In this document: in pieces, positions 34,056-46,962 of the stretch
Numbering within the stretch: position 1 is the first letter of the stretch
Layout: each line of letters starts with the position of its first letter
DNA from: Pseudisothecium myosuroides
Taxonomy: Eukaryota; Streptophyta; Bryopsida; Hypnales; Lembophyllaceae
Direction of reading: 5' to 3'
NCBI GenBank assembly: GCA_951799445.1
Contig: OX637291.1
Span: 9,364,501 to 9,428,500 of the forward strand
Length of the DNA stretch: 64,000 nucleotides
Translations under genes and position numbers: made by a program
Notes under the pieces: generated by a model
What the model saw: only the letters and a program-made list of their open reading frames with translations
Told to the model about the DNA's origin: nothing
Databases searched by the model: none

Positions 34056-34320
34056 GAGCATCCCCACCAATGAGTTCTGTATTCCTAAAGGTTTAGGGAG
34101 AGGACCTCAGATGTAGATAGAGATACAGAAATTTCACCACGCCAATCTTTATCCAAAATCTGTATTCCTAAAATATATAGATATCTATAAAACTCTGACC
34201 CAATTTTGTATCCAAAGGCTCATATAGAGAATTGGTGAGGTCTCATTCCTATACAATCAAACTTGAGACATCATTCTCAGTAAATAGATAGGGATACGGA
34301 ACAGCTAGTGGGGATGCTTT
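34056..34320. mobile_element. 265-bp MITE with GAGCATCCCCAC ends
   Basis: Left end AGAGCATCCCCACCA and right end, read inward, AAAGCATCCCCACTA. Inner parts also pair (TTCTGTATCC-like with GGATACGGAA). The end sequence is like many plant PIF/Harbinger or Mutator MITEs; a target duplication is not clear. Confidence 0.65.
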
Positions 34321-34474
34321 ATGTGAGTCAGGTTCTAAATGCTTTCCCTATCTAGAAATGAGTGATATGTTCCTTGAAATATCTATTACTATCATAAATG
34401 AAACAAGTAGCCCTAAAGAGAAGGCTTATGTACCTCTTACTTTGTCTATTTCTTCACTTTTACTTTCTGGTTAA

Positions 34475-35366
34475 CTCCTAAAAGATCAAACTGTGTTTTT
34501 TTGGCAATATACAGTAGCTATTTTGGAATACTCACTACAAATGGAATTTTTATTGTTTTCCTTTGAAATTTTCACACAACATGTGCATGAGGTTTTACTT
34601 CAAGGCCCAACAATTTTCATAACGTTTGACTACATGGTTAAAATTTTATTGTATAATATGTAATTTTCATTGCTCGGCAGGCAGCTCAAAAAATTCTTAA
34701 AAATCACTTTTTTCAGGAAAAAAATTTGAAATTGGTTTTCCAGATTTGTATATACGTGGAAAGCTTTGAATCATTCCATTTTGATTAATGAGATGAAAGT
34801 TATGAGGAGTTATAGTTTGTGAGTAGTTGAAGTTGTTTATTTAACTCAATTTTCAATTTTTTTGAAAAAAATAAAATCATAGGATGTGGATTGTTTATTA
34901 CAACATTACAACCATTGGGATTGACATTTTTCAATTCCATAACTAAATTCTTAACAATTTAGTATTTTGAATCATTCTCTACTTCTTTCTACTTACTATT
35001 TTTTTCCTATATGTTGTACAATTCTAAAAAAATTCAAGAATGTAGCCAACTTTCCTTAAAGAAAGAATCCAAAGAAGCACCACCATTTTGTACATTTTTT
35101 CATACAAATGTGACCTTGTGAAGTGCAACTTCCTTATTTTTCATAGGGCCAAAAAAATGACTTCTATCAATTCAAATGTCAATATCTTGCAATCTACATG
35201 GTGAAATTTTTGAATTTTTTCCCAAATCTTTTCAAACTAGTGTACTACAAGATCCTGTAGTAACATGTGACCATAAATGTTTTTTTTTCCAAAATTTGTT
35301 ACTTATACTAGAAATGGCAGTTTTGAAGCGTTTTGGGCAAAAATGTAGTCCAAGATATTTAGGGGG
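34475..35366. mobile_element. TTAA-flanked non-autonomous element (892 bp)
   Basis: Flanked by TTAA at 34471-34474 and 35367-35370 with ends CTCCTAAAAGATC and, inward from the right, CCCCCTAAATATC. It is a diverged single copy of the unit found twice, head to head, in the 27681-29511 fold-back. Confidence 0.75.
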
Positions 35367-35374
35367 TTAACTTC

Positions 35375-35620
35375 CTTTATGTTTGCTTCCTCCTTTGGCT
35401 ACTTTTCCCTCATATGTGCTTCCTTGTTTGCTTCTTCACATTTCCTTGTAGTCTATTTCTTCACATTGGCCTCCTCATTGGACTCCATAATTTAGTTTCT
35501 CACATTTGCTTTCTTGTTGACTTCCTCACATACCTATACTCGTCATGTTCTTTTTCCTTGTTTTATAATTCCCGTTTACTTCTTTGTCCCATTATTTGTT
35601 TCCTTGTTCACTACCCCTAA
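35375..35620 (+). repeat. TTTGCTTCCT-type minisatellite, right block
   Basis: Continuation of the 33915-34045 repeat: TTTGCTTCCTCCTTTGG, TGCTTCCTTGTTTGCTTC and similar units, increasingly degenerate to the right. Confidence 0.5.
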
Positions 35621-35920
35621 ATGAATGAGATTCATTTTTCTTGAAAAAATGAAAAAATTATTTTCTTCAAAATAGTGTACCGTAACTCCCAAAAGCTTTT
35701 ATACACTACTAAAATTGTCATAAGTATTTGAGAATTAGAATTTTCAATGAAGTTTGGATATTTTGTAGTACAAGTCATTAGTAAATTGAGTTGCACATTT
35801 TTAATTTTTTTTTTGATTAATTCTAAATTTAATCAAATTTTGTATTAGAACCATTTATATTTTTTTCAAATACAAAATTTATAATATTCTTTGTAAATAA
35901 TGGATTTTGGTTGTTGCCCA

Positions 35921-36420
35921 TCAGACCTTGTCATGTTCTCCAAATGCTTCTACAAAAGCCACCAAATACGCTTCAAAGTTGTTAAAGATTGGTGATTGTT
36001 TTTCAATTAGAAGAGCAAACCAAGATAATGAGAAGTGAGAAGAATTTCCACTAGACCGATCCGTGATTCCTCGATTGGATATTGTTGCAGTTGAAAAAAT
36101 GTAACTAGTCGTACTAAATTGACGAACCTTCAAAATTTTGATTGTATACCATCAAATTTTCCTAGAAGGCTAATTCTAGGCATTGTGAGCATAAAACTTC
36201 CTCAAATTGGGAGCGTTGTTGTTCCTTCCAATGGAAAGTCTCGTAAGGTAAATTGAAAAATAGGTTGAAATGCTCCAATTCCTTTGTCGTTATTCATCCC
36301 CGTAATATAGTCTTGGATCTGGTTGGTCCTCATTGACAAAGTTTTGATAGCACCTAGAACGGTGTCAAACTTAGATTCAAGTAAATTAGGCATACTAGCA
36401 TCTTCACCTCTTGATATCTT
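35921..36420 (-). pseudogene. Ty3/gypsy-type retrotransposon gag remnant
   Basis: Two minus-strand frames, 36393-36202 and 36133-35921, form one gag-like region broken by stops and a shift. The first has a heptad-like start (MPNLLESKFDTVLGAI). The second has the phrase SWFALLIEKQSPIFNNFEAYL and FGEHDK, typical of the conserved capsid region of plant Ty3/gypsy gag. No protease, reverse transcriptase or LTR was found next to it, so it is a short dead fragment. Confidence 0.55.
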
Positions 36421-36570
36421 TATCCTCTCTCAAAACAAAACAAGTAAAAATTAGAAGAGTAATACAAGAGACAAGACCAATTCAGAGGTGGTAGTCCACA
36501 CCCTCTAAATGTGTTAAAGTTTTTCTAAGGAAAAGGGATAGTCCACTCTTTTCCTAGAAAAAGTCCTTAA

Positions 36571-36960
36571 CCCCTAAAGGACCACAAGGCCACTGTGGCT
36601 TCTACAACTATAATTTGGCATTTTTCCTTCAAAGATCTTTTTATGAGCTTTTCAAAGTAGCTTTGCATTTGTAACTTGAGTAAGCATATTAATTGGATAT
36701 AGATTTTCAAAGTTTGAAGGTATACAGAAGTAATTTAAATATCATTAGGAGGTCAATTGCTTGGAAGTCTTAGAATTACTATCCTTCTAGCCAACTTGTG
36801 GTTGTTTTTTTGTGGAAGAAGAACAAATATTGTTTCACTGAGCTTGTTGTGAGCTCCCCATTTGTCACTTGGGACTCGAACAATTATTTTTTTGGAAATT
36901 TGCAATTTGAAGTTGATAAAAGTATACAAAAATCCATGAAAAGAGTGTAGAGCCAAAATA
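36571..36960. mobile_element. single end of a TTAA-family element
   Basis: TTAA at 36567-36570 is followed by CCCCTAAAGGACCACAAGGC, matching the left ends of the family at 2520 and 18237. The matching right end was not found; the end coordinate given is arbitrary. Confidence 0.35.
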
Positions 36961-38136
36961 GGGTTGTGTCATACCCATTATAGTATTTGGTCTAGATTTG
37001 TGTTTTTACTTAGAATCCCCCAAACCTTGCCTAAAAATAGTATAGAGATAACGAAAAGGTTAGATTGGGAGCAATTGAGTTACACAGCCCCAAAAGGGCT
37101 AAATCCCACCATGAATGTGGCGATTCAGGGCTAGGTCGGTCCGAGGGACCCACAGCGAGGCCACTAGATTGGGTCCTAGAGTTAGATTTAGAATTCCCCA
37201 TTAGATCGACGAATTCCCAAAATCCCGATTGTTAGCACACAAGAGCCACTCACGCAAGACCGGGCCCGTGGAGGAATCTACAGCCCAAGGATGGTGTTTC
37301 AGGATAAATTCCATGTTAGGAGTCCAACGGCAAAATCGGTTTGCCAAGATTCCTCCACCTGCAGAAGATTCCCGCATCGTCGTTAATTCGAGGAGATGGC
37401 CAGTTTTAAATCTCCATTGACCAATCGTACCAGGTACGGAAACACATCCTCACGTCTTTCATGCGACTCCCTGAGAGGTCACGTGAAAAATCCCGGCATC
37501 TTCCGACTTGCAGAAGAACCTTTTCCGGGTGGTCAACCCTCCTAACCTCCAACGGGAATTTCATGGAAATATCCAGGTTACAATAAAATCTCACTAAAAA
37601 TTAGACTAGCTTGTTTTATGTTAATAATGCGCTCCGTGAAGTTTCACGACATTCCGTTAGCGGCAAGTACCCGAACCGGCGAGATTCCTCGGGAATTAAC
37701 CACGTGGCGGGGTCCCCGCTGCGTTGACCGGCATTCCGGGACCATACGATGGCGAAACAAAGTCAACCAAAAGTCCTTCCCGACTCTCTCGCACCTACCA
37801 GAGACCCTAGGCTATTCACATTTCTCAAAATAGGAGACCCCCAAGATCTAGGATTTTACCACGATTTGGTTTTTAAACTAAATTAGCCTACGATGGATTC
37901 TTGGCCTCGGTATGGGGGGTAGAAGGATTTAGGACTAAACACGGCGATCTGGATCCAACGGCGCAATCCGTTTGGCGATTGGAGCTAATCTCCAAAAGTT
38001 AGGATGTTGGTCCAACATAGATGGTAGAAGTAGAAATTTAGGATGTAGGATGAAAATCTTTGAGGATGAGGATGAAAATCCCCGTTGATAAGGTTATCTT
38101 AAAGCTTCAGAGAGAGCGGTGAGCCCTTGAGAAACC

Positions 38137-38144
38137 TATATAAG
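38137..38144 (+). promoter_or_regulatory. TATA box of an unidentified transcription unit
   Basis: TATATAAG followed by GGCCCC and a CT-rich initiator-like stretch (ATTTCTCTCTCTAAAACACC) about 25 bp downstream. The GC-richer block 37100-38230 upstream may be a promoter or an LTR; TGTCATACCC at 36967 would suit an LTR start, but no second LTR is in the window. Confidence 0.4.
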
Positions 38145-38589
38145 GGCCCCATTTCTCTCTCTAAAACACCCCCAATTCTTGTTTTGGGTCCGTGGGTCCA
38201 AGTTATTTTGGATATTTTGGCGTTTTAAGTCAAAAACCTCTACGGTGTTTTCGGAGCACTTTTGGCTCCATTGTTGCTTATTTTCAAGCTTTGAAGGTCC
38301 TTGGGGGTCCTTCTACCTTGCTTTGTGTACTCTTTTGTGAAGTTTTTGGTACCTTGTTGTAAGTGGAGAGCCTCTCTCTCCCTCTTGTACGTGTTGTGGT
38401 CTAACTTGTGAAGTTTAAGAGTTTTTTTTGTATCTTGCACTAATCCTAAAGTCACCCCCCACCGTACCTTGGCGATGCCGCTTTGGGGGGCCATTAGCGT
38501 GTGAGCTTTGTGTTGCCACGTGGTCTAACTTGTGTGTTTATCTTTGTGTTTCGTTACACCCTCTTCTAATATTTTCCTTGTTGAGTGGA

Positions 38590-38930
38590 CCCTCCTCCGG
38601 GACGGCGAAGCTTTGAACCTCCTTTGTGCATGTTTTCTAAAGTTATCCCAAACCCTCTTCTAATCTTCTCCTTGTTGAGTGGATTCCCCTCCGGGACGGC
38701 GAAGCTTTGACCCTGTGTGTGTGTTTTCTTTAAAGGTTTAGTTTTCCCTCTTCTAAAGTTTCTCTCCTTGTGTGGACCCCCCTTGGAAACGGCGAAGCTT
38801 TGAACTAGTGACAAGTTTGAAGTCCTAAAGCGTGTGTTAAAAGTGTAGACGGCGGAGCTTTGAACCCCCGGGGTGTCAAGAAGTCCTAAAGTTGGTGTTA
38901 AAACCAATTTAACGGCGAAGCTTTGCACCT
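38590..38930 (+). repeat. five spaced copies of ACGGCGAAGCTTTG
   Basis: Copies start near 38602, 38694, 38788, 38848 and 38911, spaced 60-95 bp, each preceded by phrases such as TTGTTGAGTGGACCCTCC or AAGTCCTAAAG. They lie in what would be the leader of the transcript from the TATA box at 38137. Confidence 0.6.
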
Positions 38931-39109
38931 ACCCCGTGTTTAGTTCTAAAGTCTAGTTTCCAAGACCTTTGTGAAAACCTCCAAAGTTTAGCTTCCAAGA
39001 TATGTAGGTTCCTTTGCATTTGTCTAGTGTAGTGTCTTCCAAAATTTTATTTAGTTTAGTTGTTACCAAGGTCTTAGTAAGTTTAGTACCCCCGAGGTTT
39101 TATTTCCCC

Positions 39110-39310
39110 CTAGCCTTAGCAAAAATCCAGTCTTAAAATAGCCTTAGCCAGAAATCCAGTCTTTTTTAGCCTTAGCCGGAAATCCAGTTTTTTTAGAACC
39201 AGCATACAGCCCAGCCAACATCAGGACCAGGATACAGCCCAGCAACATCAGGACCAGCATACAGCCGGCCACATCAGGACCACCATACAGCAGCAACATC
39301 AGAAGGCAGC
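39110..39310 (+). repeat. two adjacent short tandem repeats
   Basis: First TAGCCTTAGCCGGAAATCCAGT (three copies, about 30 bp each, 39110-39200), then ACATCAGGACCAGCATACAG (four copies, about 27-30 bp, 39201-39300). Confidence 0.65.
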
Positions 39311-40039
39311 GGAGATAAAAAAAATATATTAATAAAAAATTAATTAATTAATTAAATTAATTTTTTTGTTAACCAGCCAGCCGGGAAGCAGGCAGGCAGG
39401 CTCGGTGGTCCAGTACCCGGTCCAGATCGGGCTTCCCCTTTTTTGAACTCAATTTTTGGTCTTTTGGTTTTTGGGTTTTTGGGTTCTCTCAAACTAAAAC
39501 AAAAATCAAAACTAAAACACAACAAAGATGTTGGACTAACCTATTACTAGCTAGGGGAGGAGTAGGATTAGGGTCTAAACCAAAAAGGGAGAAGGGAGAA
39601 AAGAGCGGAGCACCACCGTACCTGCACACAAAGTTGTTTCCTCTCACCACTCACACCTACACACAATGGAAGGAGATTAGGAGAGGAGGAGAAGAAGTAG
39701 GCAAAGGAAGGTGAGAGATGATAAATAGTGACCTAGGTTTAGGATAGGTAGGCTTTAGGAAGAAATCTTGGAAATTTGTGGTGACCGTTGAGAGGAGGTT
39801 TAGGATGACACAAAGGCAAAATTGTGTAAGAGGATAGTTGGCATCTTAAAACCTCCTTGAAGTTTGAGACCGTAGTGTAAGACTCATAAAAGCTTAGGTG
39901 GAATAGTGCTAGTGTAGAAGGAGGAAGAAAGAAAAGAAAGGAGGAAGGGAAAGAGGGAGTTTAGATCATCAAAAATTGTAATATTTTCTAAATAAGCGGT
40001 GAGCTTGGAGAAAATTCAAAACAAAAATCAAAGACTACC

Positions 40040-40102
40040 ATGGAGCATGAGGACGTACACGTGGACGTGGACGAGGTTATTTCCGAAACCGGTAGTGAAG
40101 AG
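40040..40102 (+). CDS. possible first coding exon (21 codons)
   Basis: ATG in context ACCATGGAG opens MEHEDVHVDVDEVISETG and reaches a consensus splice donor GAG/GTGAGT. No following exon could be identified: downstream (40190-41120) is a purine-rich, low-complexity stretch of GAAGTTAAAATTTAGAG-like phrases. It may be the start of a retroelement or host gene whose rest is lost. Confidence 0.25.
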
Positions 40103-40189
40103 GTGAGTTTTTGATTTAATCTTTGATGTTTCTCCCTAATTAGCATTTATTTTCCTAATCAGCCCTCAAAGCGTGATTAGCATCCGAGA

Positions 40190-41120
40190 TTAGTGCAAAT
40201 TAGAAGTTTAGGTTCAAAAAGTTATAGATTAGGAATAGAGGTTTCCAAAAACATATTACACATAGGATTTGGCTTTAAATCGACCGCGTTAGGCTAAATT
40301 AAGCGGTAGGGGGTAGGACGGAGGAATTTGAGTAAAATTCATCCACAAAGAATCATGGACGGAACTTAGGGGTTTAAATTAGAACGAGAATTTAGGATTA
40401 AAATTAGGGATTAATTAGCGGTTAGAATTAGAATCAATTTACATTTTTATTTCTTAAAGTTAAAATTCTAAGGTCAAAATCTAGAGTTAACTTGGGAAGT
40501 TAAAAAGTAGAATTAATTTGGAAGTGTATCTTAGGGGGTTAAAATTCCCAGTGAAACCGCAGGGTAGTTTAGAAAAGGAAGTTAGGGTTAATTAGGAGTA
40601 AAAAATCCGAGTAAGAAGTAGAAATTAAAAGTAAAAAAAAACTTTAGAGTAAAATTAGGAGGTAGAAATCACGAGTAGAAATAGAAGTTAGATCTTGAAG
40701 TTAGAAATTCGAAATTAGAATGAATGTTAGAGGTCAAAAGCTAGAGTAAAATTTAGAAGTAAAACTTGAAGTAACATTTAGAGTTAATCTAGGATTAAAA
40801 CGATAGGATTAAATTGGGAAGTAGAAAGTCAAAAGCCTAGAGTCAAAAGTTAAGATTAAATTTAAAGGTTAAACTTTAGAGTCAATTGGGAAGTAAAAAG
40901 TTAGAGTAAAAAGCTAAAGTAAAAAGTGAAAAGTTATAGTTAGATTTAGAAGGTAAATTTTAGAGTTAGTCTAGGAGTAAAAACTTGGAGTCAAAAGTCA
41001 AAACAAAGTCAAACGGTAGCATTAAATTTTGAAGTTAAATTCTCTAATTAGTTTGGGAAGCTAAAAACCTAGAGTATACTTTGAAGTCAAAAGTTAAAGT
41101 AAGAGTTGAAACTTTAGGGA
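40190..41120 (+). repeat. degenerate purine-rich low-complexity region
   Basis: Irregular repeats of AGAGTTAAATTAGGAAGTAAAA, GTCAAAAGTTAAAG and similar, with strong purine bias on the plus strand. No coding sense. Confidence 0.6.
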
Positions 41121-42176
41121 TAGCTTTTAAAAGTAGAACTTCTAGGTGGAGTTCAAAAACCCAAGATAGTCTTAGAGGTTCATGGAAGGAACATAAGGGT
41201 TCCCCTTTTTACGTAGTTAGGGATGTTAGAAATGACGCCAACTACCCAGTCCACCCTCGACATAGGATAGATAGTTAGGGAGTTAGAATTTTACCATTAC
41301 CCCTGAGCATTGCAGTTACCTTGTGAGTTACTACATGCATTCTAATTATTCGCTGCCATCCACGACACTTAGGAAACGTTAGCAAAAAAGATCCATTGCT
41401 TGGAAGGCACAGTGGATCGCGCTCACATCACCCCCATATATTAAAAAATGTGGATAAAGGCATAGAACCTGGTCGGTGTTCGCTTTATTACCAAGGGTGG
41501 GTAATCTAGCGCCCACACTTGTTGAGACAAATTTATTACTAAATGTCTTAATTAACCGCAATACATATACAAATTTTGTACCGTACACACATTGTCTCTT
41601 CTTAATTAGAAGTAATTATTGTCTTTGTGAAGCATCAATCTATATAAGCACAACTAGACTTATACTTGCAATATATTGAAAAAATGATAAAATAGATTGT
41701 AGTGAAAGGATGTGTATCATGAGACGTGGCATTGAGTGCCACATGCCATGTTAGATGGATATTAGTCCATATAGCTTTATATGTGTTGTGTTAGTTTTAA
41801 GAGTCTACATTCATCTTAAGGCTTTAGATGAGTTGACCTTAACTTTTGGGCAACTTAGAGTTGAGGTTATATGGGTGATGGCTCCTTTGACTTAACAAGA
41901 ACAAATGTAATACCATGGATAAAAGCAATCATATTTCTAATAAATACATTTCAAGTGATGTTTTATAGGACTTCAGTTTAGTCTCATGTAACACATATCT
42001 AATGATAATGCCACCACATGCCAACAACATTCGATGTTTAAGTCTTCAATCCATCCATATTTTAGTCAAAAACAAAAATACACAATCTATGATGTAGCAT
42101 CAAGTTAATATATTATTATTTATTTTTACTCTTTAAGACTAACTCCAATGGTAACCATATCCATTCAAACATCCCA
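41121..42176. other. gene-free segment left of the MULE
   Basis: Nothing recognised; only short frames. Confidence 0.45.
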
Positions 42177-42249
42177 AGTCTTATACCGGGGAATGCTGGG
42201 AAGCGAGCGGGGAGCGGGAAGCGGGGATTGGTGAGTGGGGAGCTAAAAT

Positions 42250-42700
42250 CTTGGAAGAAAAAATAAAAATGTGGAAAAAAATGGATGAAAAAGTGGATGA
42301 AAGTTGATGGAAAATGGATGAAATTTCAGAAAAAAATTCACAAAATTGGATGGAAGAAGTGGAAGAAAGTGGTTGGAGAAAAGGAATGAAAGGAATTGGA
42401 AGAAATGGATGAAAGTGGATGAAAAAAGGGTGAAAGTTGGTGAAAGTTGGATGAAAATTTTAGATGAAACTAGATGAAAGTGGATGAAAAAAGGATGAAA
42501 GTTGGTGAAAGTTGGATGAAAATTTTGGATGAAACTAGATGAAAGTGGATGAAAGTTGGTGAAAGTTGAATGAAAAAATTGGATGAAACTAGATGAAAGT
42601 GGATGAAAAAAATGGATGAAAGTGGTTGGAAAAAATTGATGAAAAATTGTTGGAAATAGATGAAAGGTTAGAAAAGAAATAGAAGAGAAAGGATTAAGAT
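42250..42700 (-). repeat. TTTCATCCACT subterminal repeat, left
   Basis: Read on the plus strand: GGATGAAAGTGGATGAAAAA, with variants GTTGGTGAAAGTTGGATGAAAATTT, repeated about 20 times. It forms a 172-residue open frame on the minus strand made of Phe/His/Pro/Ser repeats, which is not a gene. Confidence 0.75.
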
Positions 42701-43849
42701 CTAGAAAAAAATTCCATTCAACTGAAAATGGTTTTGTCCATTCAATAGAATCCATTCCCATGGAAGTAACTTGTTCTATGACCGTGGAGGTGTAGAGTTC
42801 CTACAATCGTGAATTTAGGAATTAGTGCACATTTTTAATTTTTCAATCAATTTTTCCACTGCAACCTACATGGGGGCTATTTTATGAGCCTTAGAGCGTG
42901 AGCCACAAAGTCCAGTATTTGAATTAGTCGAATCTCATCTTCATCTTCCACACCATCTTCCGCTATAGGCCCATGACTGTCACCCATGTCATCGTTTGCC
43001 TCTCGTTCTATGCCAATAAAAAATTGGTTTTCAGCATTCAACTCATCAAGGGCTGAAGACTTTGAAAGAGAGATCATGTTCACCTTAGATACTAAGTTTT
43101 GAATGGAAAACCATATTACTATAAAGTGCACGAATGGAGTCCGATTGTAGTTCAAATAATGAGGAACAATGTAAACAAGATTGCTTGGTAGATGAACAAG
43201 AGTACAGTCTCATGTCACCAAACAAAATATAAGTTGGTACATTAAATTTCATTTGTACATTATAAAGGATGTACATTATTCAAATCTACAACTGCATGTT
43301 TGGAGTAGAGACTTCCATAGTCCACAATAAATACACAAGGTACAAACTAACAAAATTTGACAAGATACGGTAGCTGGACAACCCCTCCAAGTCATTGTAC
43401 CTAACATGATCAAGTCCAGATGTCCTTAAAGAATAAAAAAGAACAAGAACTAGTTCACCTGACCCCAGTCATGTGCAACATGATTTTAGAGATGGCCAAT
43501 TCCATTTTTTGTCCATTTCCTCCAACGGAAGATTTTGAGCATTTTGGCTTACCAATAGCCTTTCCATAACATCCTATATGTTCTCTAATAATCAATCAGC
43601 TTGGGATAAAATTCAAAAACCAAAAGGATATTAGAGATAATGTAAATGAACACAACAACCATATAACTACTACAAGTACAGACTACAGACCCCTATCTGT
43701 CTAGTACGGTGTAGAAACACCAACTTTTAATCCTCATGGTCGGACCAAAAGCAATATTTATAGGGATTGACAGGTTCCACCATGCCCAACAACCAAAATC
43801 TGAATTAGAAGCCTCATAATTTGACGCAAATCAAAATTCCAAAAAAGAA

Positions 43850-44690
43850 TTCTTCTATATATTAGAGCCCCTGAAGCACCTCTCGCCACCAAAAGGCCTT
43901 GGGATAATGTATGAAGTCAGAAGTTTCAAAACAAAAAGTACTGCACGTGAAGATACATTAAGGGATTCAATTCAATTAAAGACATTACAAAATAAAAATC
44001 AACAAACTTTTGAAGGTAGAGCCTCAAAGGCCACTATTGCTAAAGAAAACTAGGGGCTCGTGCAGCTAGTTGGAACCTCCAAAATTAAAATAAGGAGTAA
44101 ACAAAACTTGAAGAGATTAAAAATAATGACATCAATAATGCAAAAAAAAATTAAATTTTCCACAGTAAGAGTCTTCAAAGAAATTCTTGCCACCGAGAAG
44201 CCTTAGGCGGGTTCATGTGGTCAAAACAACTCAATTTAAATGCCCCAACTCTTGAAACATTTTGAGATTAAAAAAAAAGCCATCATAAACTTTTTTTTTT
44301 AAAATTCCATAAACTATCACCCTTGAAGCCTCTCTCAGCATTGAGAGGCCTTTTATTGGTGAAGAGTCATGGAACTTTTACAAACACTACTCAACAACTA
44401 ACAAATTTTGACAAGATTCATTTCACTACAATCAGGATTTAAAAATAATAAGTTGCACGAGGTAGTGCCCTCCAAACCCCTTCTTGTTGCCGAGAGGGGG
44501 TTTGGAGGGCACTACCTCATGCATATTTTACAAACATTAATCAATAATTAATGATGTTCGACGAGATTCACTTCACAACAAGTAAAATGAAAAATGAAAA
44601 GTTGCATGAGAATATGAGATAGTGCCCTCCAAAACCCTTGTTGGTGCCAAGAGGAGGTTTAGGGGGCACTACCATTAGAGAAATAATCAG
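43850..44690. repeat. outlying copies of the CCGAGA hairpin family
   Basis: Two clear hairpins lie at 44453-44525 (GAGGTAGTGCCCTCCAAAC paired with its complement) and about 44616-44673. Weaker relatives occur near 43873 (CACCTCTCGCCACCAAAAGG), 44180 and 44325-44348 (CCTCTCTCAGCATTGAGAGG). They share arms with the array at 46963-48075. Confidence 0.65.
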
Positions 44691-45464
44691 GCCCTTGGAG
44701 GGCTGCTTTGCAGTCCTTAAAGGACCCCAAAGTTTACCTATTGGGGGGCTTAGGGATTTATTTTTCTCCTACTCTCGCTCACCTTCTGTCAGGTGATTGT
44801 CAATGGCTCCAAATCCAAGTTTAAGTGTTCAATAATCAAGGTTAAGGTACTTTAATGAACTTTAAATTTGATTACATGGGGGAGCCACTAGCTTAGAGGT
44901 TTAGTATATATGTGAGATCAGGGAACATTTTATGAGGGGCTATTTATCTAAAATTTTATAATTTAATATATTCTATTGTTAAAAATAGTTCTAAATTGCC
45001 ATTTCTAAAAGCACCCTATATTATTTATAATCCAATTTTGAATCCTTTTTGAATCCAATTTTGAATCCAATTTTTTGGCCCTCATATTAGATTTAAAAAT
45101 TGAAACTAATAGGTGTTGAATGATTTTTTTTCCTATTACTATTTTTTATCCTTTTTTTTTAATTCTTTTGTCCTTTCAAACCATTTTTTTACGATTACTG
45201 AAAACTAAAATACAATATATTTGGATGAATGTACTATGGCCAAACAAATACATTTACAAGCTGTAAATAATACACTCTAGTTTTGTCAAACAACTTATTA
45301 CTAATCATCTACAATGTATTTTAATGAATACAATGATCGAGTGCAAGTATGTCAGCAAAGAAAAGATGACATTATATAATTACAATATAATTGGACTTTA
45401 AAGTCACCTAAAATTTATCATGAATTTGGCTTTAATATTCATATTTGTTCACTCCAAATAGTAA

Positions 45465-45632
45465 AAAGGTATGAAAGAACTAGGTGGTCTATCATTATTG
45501 AGTATTAGGTGTATAAGAGCTTAGTTGTCTGCAAACTTGGATGTAGCTCCTATAAAACTTTTACCCAAATTTGAAGACCACCAAGCTCTTATACACCTAA
45601 TAATGATTGATCACCAAGCTCTTTCATACCTT
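45465..45632. mobile_element. 168-bp fold-back element
   Basis: Left arm 45465-45542 and right arm 45563-45632 pair over about 70 bp with a few mismatches; shared phrase TAGGTGTATAAGAGCTT and its complement, and AAGGTATGAAAGA at the tips. No coding capacity. Confidence 0.65.
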
Positions 45633-46335
45633 TCATAACAAATAAGAGTATGTTAAAGAAAAAATTAATGATAGATTTTTCAAATTTTAAATGACTTCAA
45701 AAGACTTTAAAAATATTTCTCAAGGCAACTAGAGCCCTTCATCCAAGGTTCAGGGATAATTTAGGACAAATTATGTGTCATTTTTTGTCCATCTCTTCTT
45801 TAAAGATATTAAATACCCACTCTACAAAATTATTTTCTCACATATTATTGCCACCCTATATTTTACCTAAGTAAAATCTACTACATGGTATAAAACATAA
45901 CCCTATATTAGTTATAATAGCCTACATGAAATTCTACACTCTTTATATTAGATGTAATATTGTTTTCAATTTTAGGTACAATAAATATATAGTATTCTAT
46001 TTTAGATCTCACATGGTTTCTAATATGTGCACTAAGTGATCTCCCCAAGTCTAATTATTGAGCACCTTTAACTTGGATGCTAATTGAACTTTAACCAAGT
46101 TGTGAAAAATAAAGCAAATGTCCAAAATAGTCCAATGACCATCTACTATCAACCAAAACTTTTGATGGCAATGTGAAAGACTTACCTCATTGACATTTAA
46201 GTGAGAAAGAGGGGGAAAAGAGGTTGTTATTATAAAGAAATCAATTGTCCATCATGAGTCCTCAAAGAATATCACAAGTAACTTGAAGTAGAGACCTTGG
46301 CCGCTCATTGTCAAAACATAGAAACTCAATTAAGA

Positions 46336-46685
46336 AGTCAAATTTCAAACCTCATTTAGGCATAGTAGAATATTTTTTTTCAAAAAACTTTGAACTAAAA
46401 CAAGTTGGGTAATCAAGCAAAGTTTTATCGCCAAAAATCCGTTTCAGGTTTTGAGATTTCAATAAAAAGCTATGGACAAATTTCAGAGAGGGTGTCTGAA
46501 AATATGCCCAAAAATGTCCCTTCTAGCCCTCCTTTGAAATTTGTCCACAACTTTTAGTTAGAGTATCAAAACCTGAAACGGATTTTTGTAAATAAAACTT
46601 TGCTTGATTACCCAGCTTGTTTTAGTTTAAAGTTTTTTGAAAAACAATACTCTACTATGCCTAAACGAGGTTTGAAAATTGTCTT
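46336..46685. mobile_element. 350-bp fold-back element
   Basis: The left arm (about 46336-46493) and right arm (about 46524-46685) are complementary with few mismatches; examples are CAAGCAAAGTTTTAT with ATAAAACTTTGCTTG and ATCCGTTTCAGGTTTTGA with TCAAAACCTGAAACGGAT. A short central loop. It lies inside the MULE, just left of the hairpin array. Confidence 0.7.
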
Positions 46686-46962
46686 TTAACACAATTCCTG
46701 CATTTGCCTAAACTACGAGCGGTTGAGCTTCTATTGTTTCTAATTTACATATCCCACATGGATTGTCTCCCCAACTACTACCCCACTAGTACAAATACCT
46801 CCACTTCTCATAATCATTCACAAGAATTTAAAAAAGTGCCATCTAAATCTTGCTACCTTTGGAATCTAGCTTTAGAACCCACTACACATGACTTCCATTT
46901 ACTTTATTTGTTGAATTTGACAATTCAACAAATGAAGTAAAATGAAGCCACTTAAAAAAAAA

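Noticed and set aside
36967..38230. Possible LTR starting TGTCATACCC with an internal TATA box
   Set aside because: No second LTR, primer-binding site or pol sequence was found, so it is kept only as a comment.
42243..42761. 172-residue open frame on the minus strand
   Set aside because: Its Phe/His/Pro/Ser repeats are a translation of the TGGATGAAA subterminal tandem repeat.
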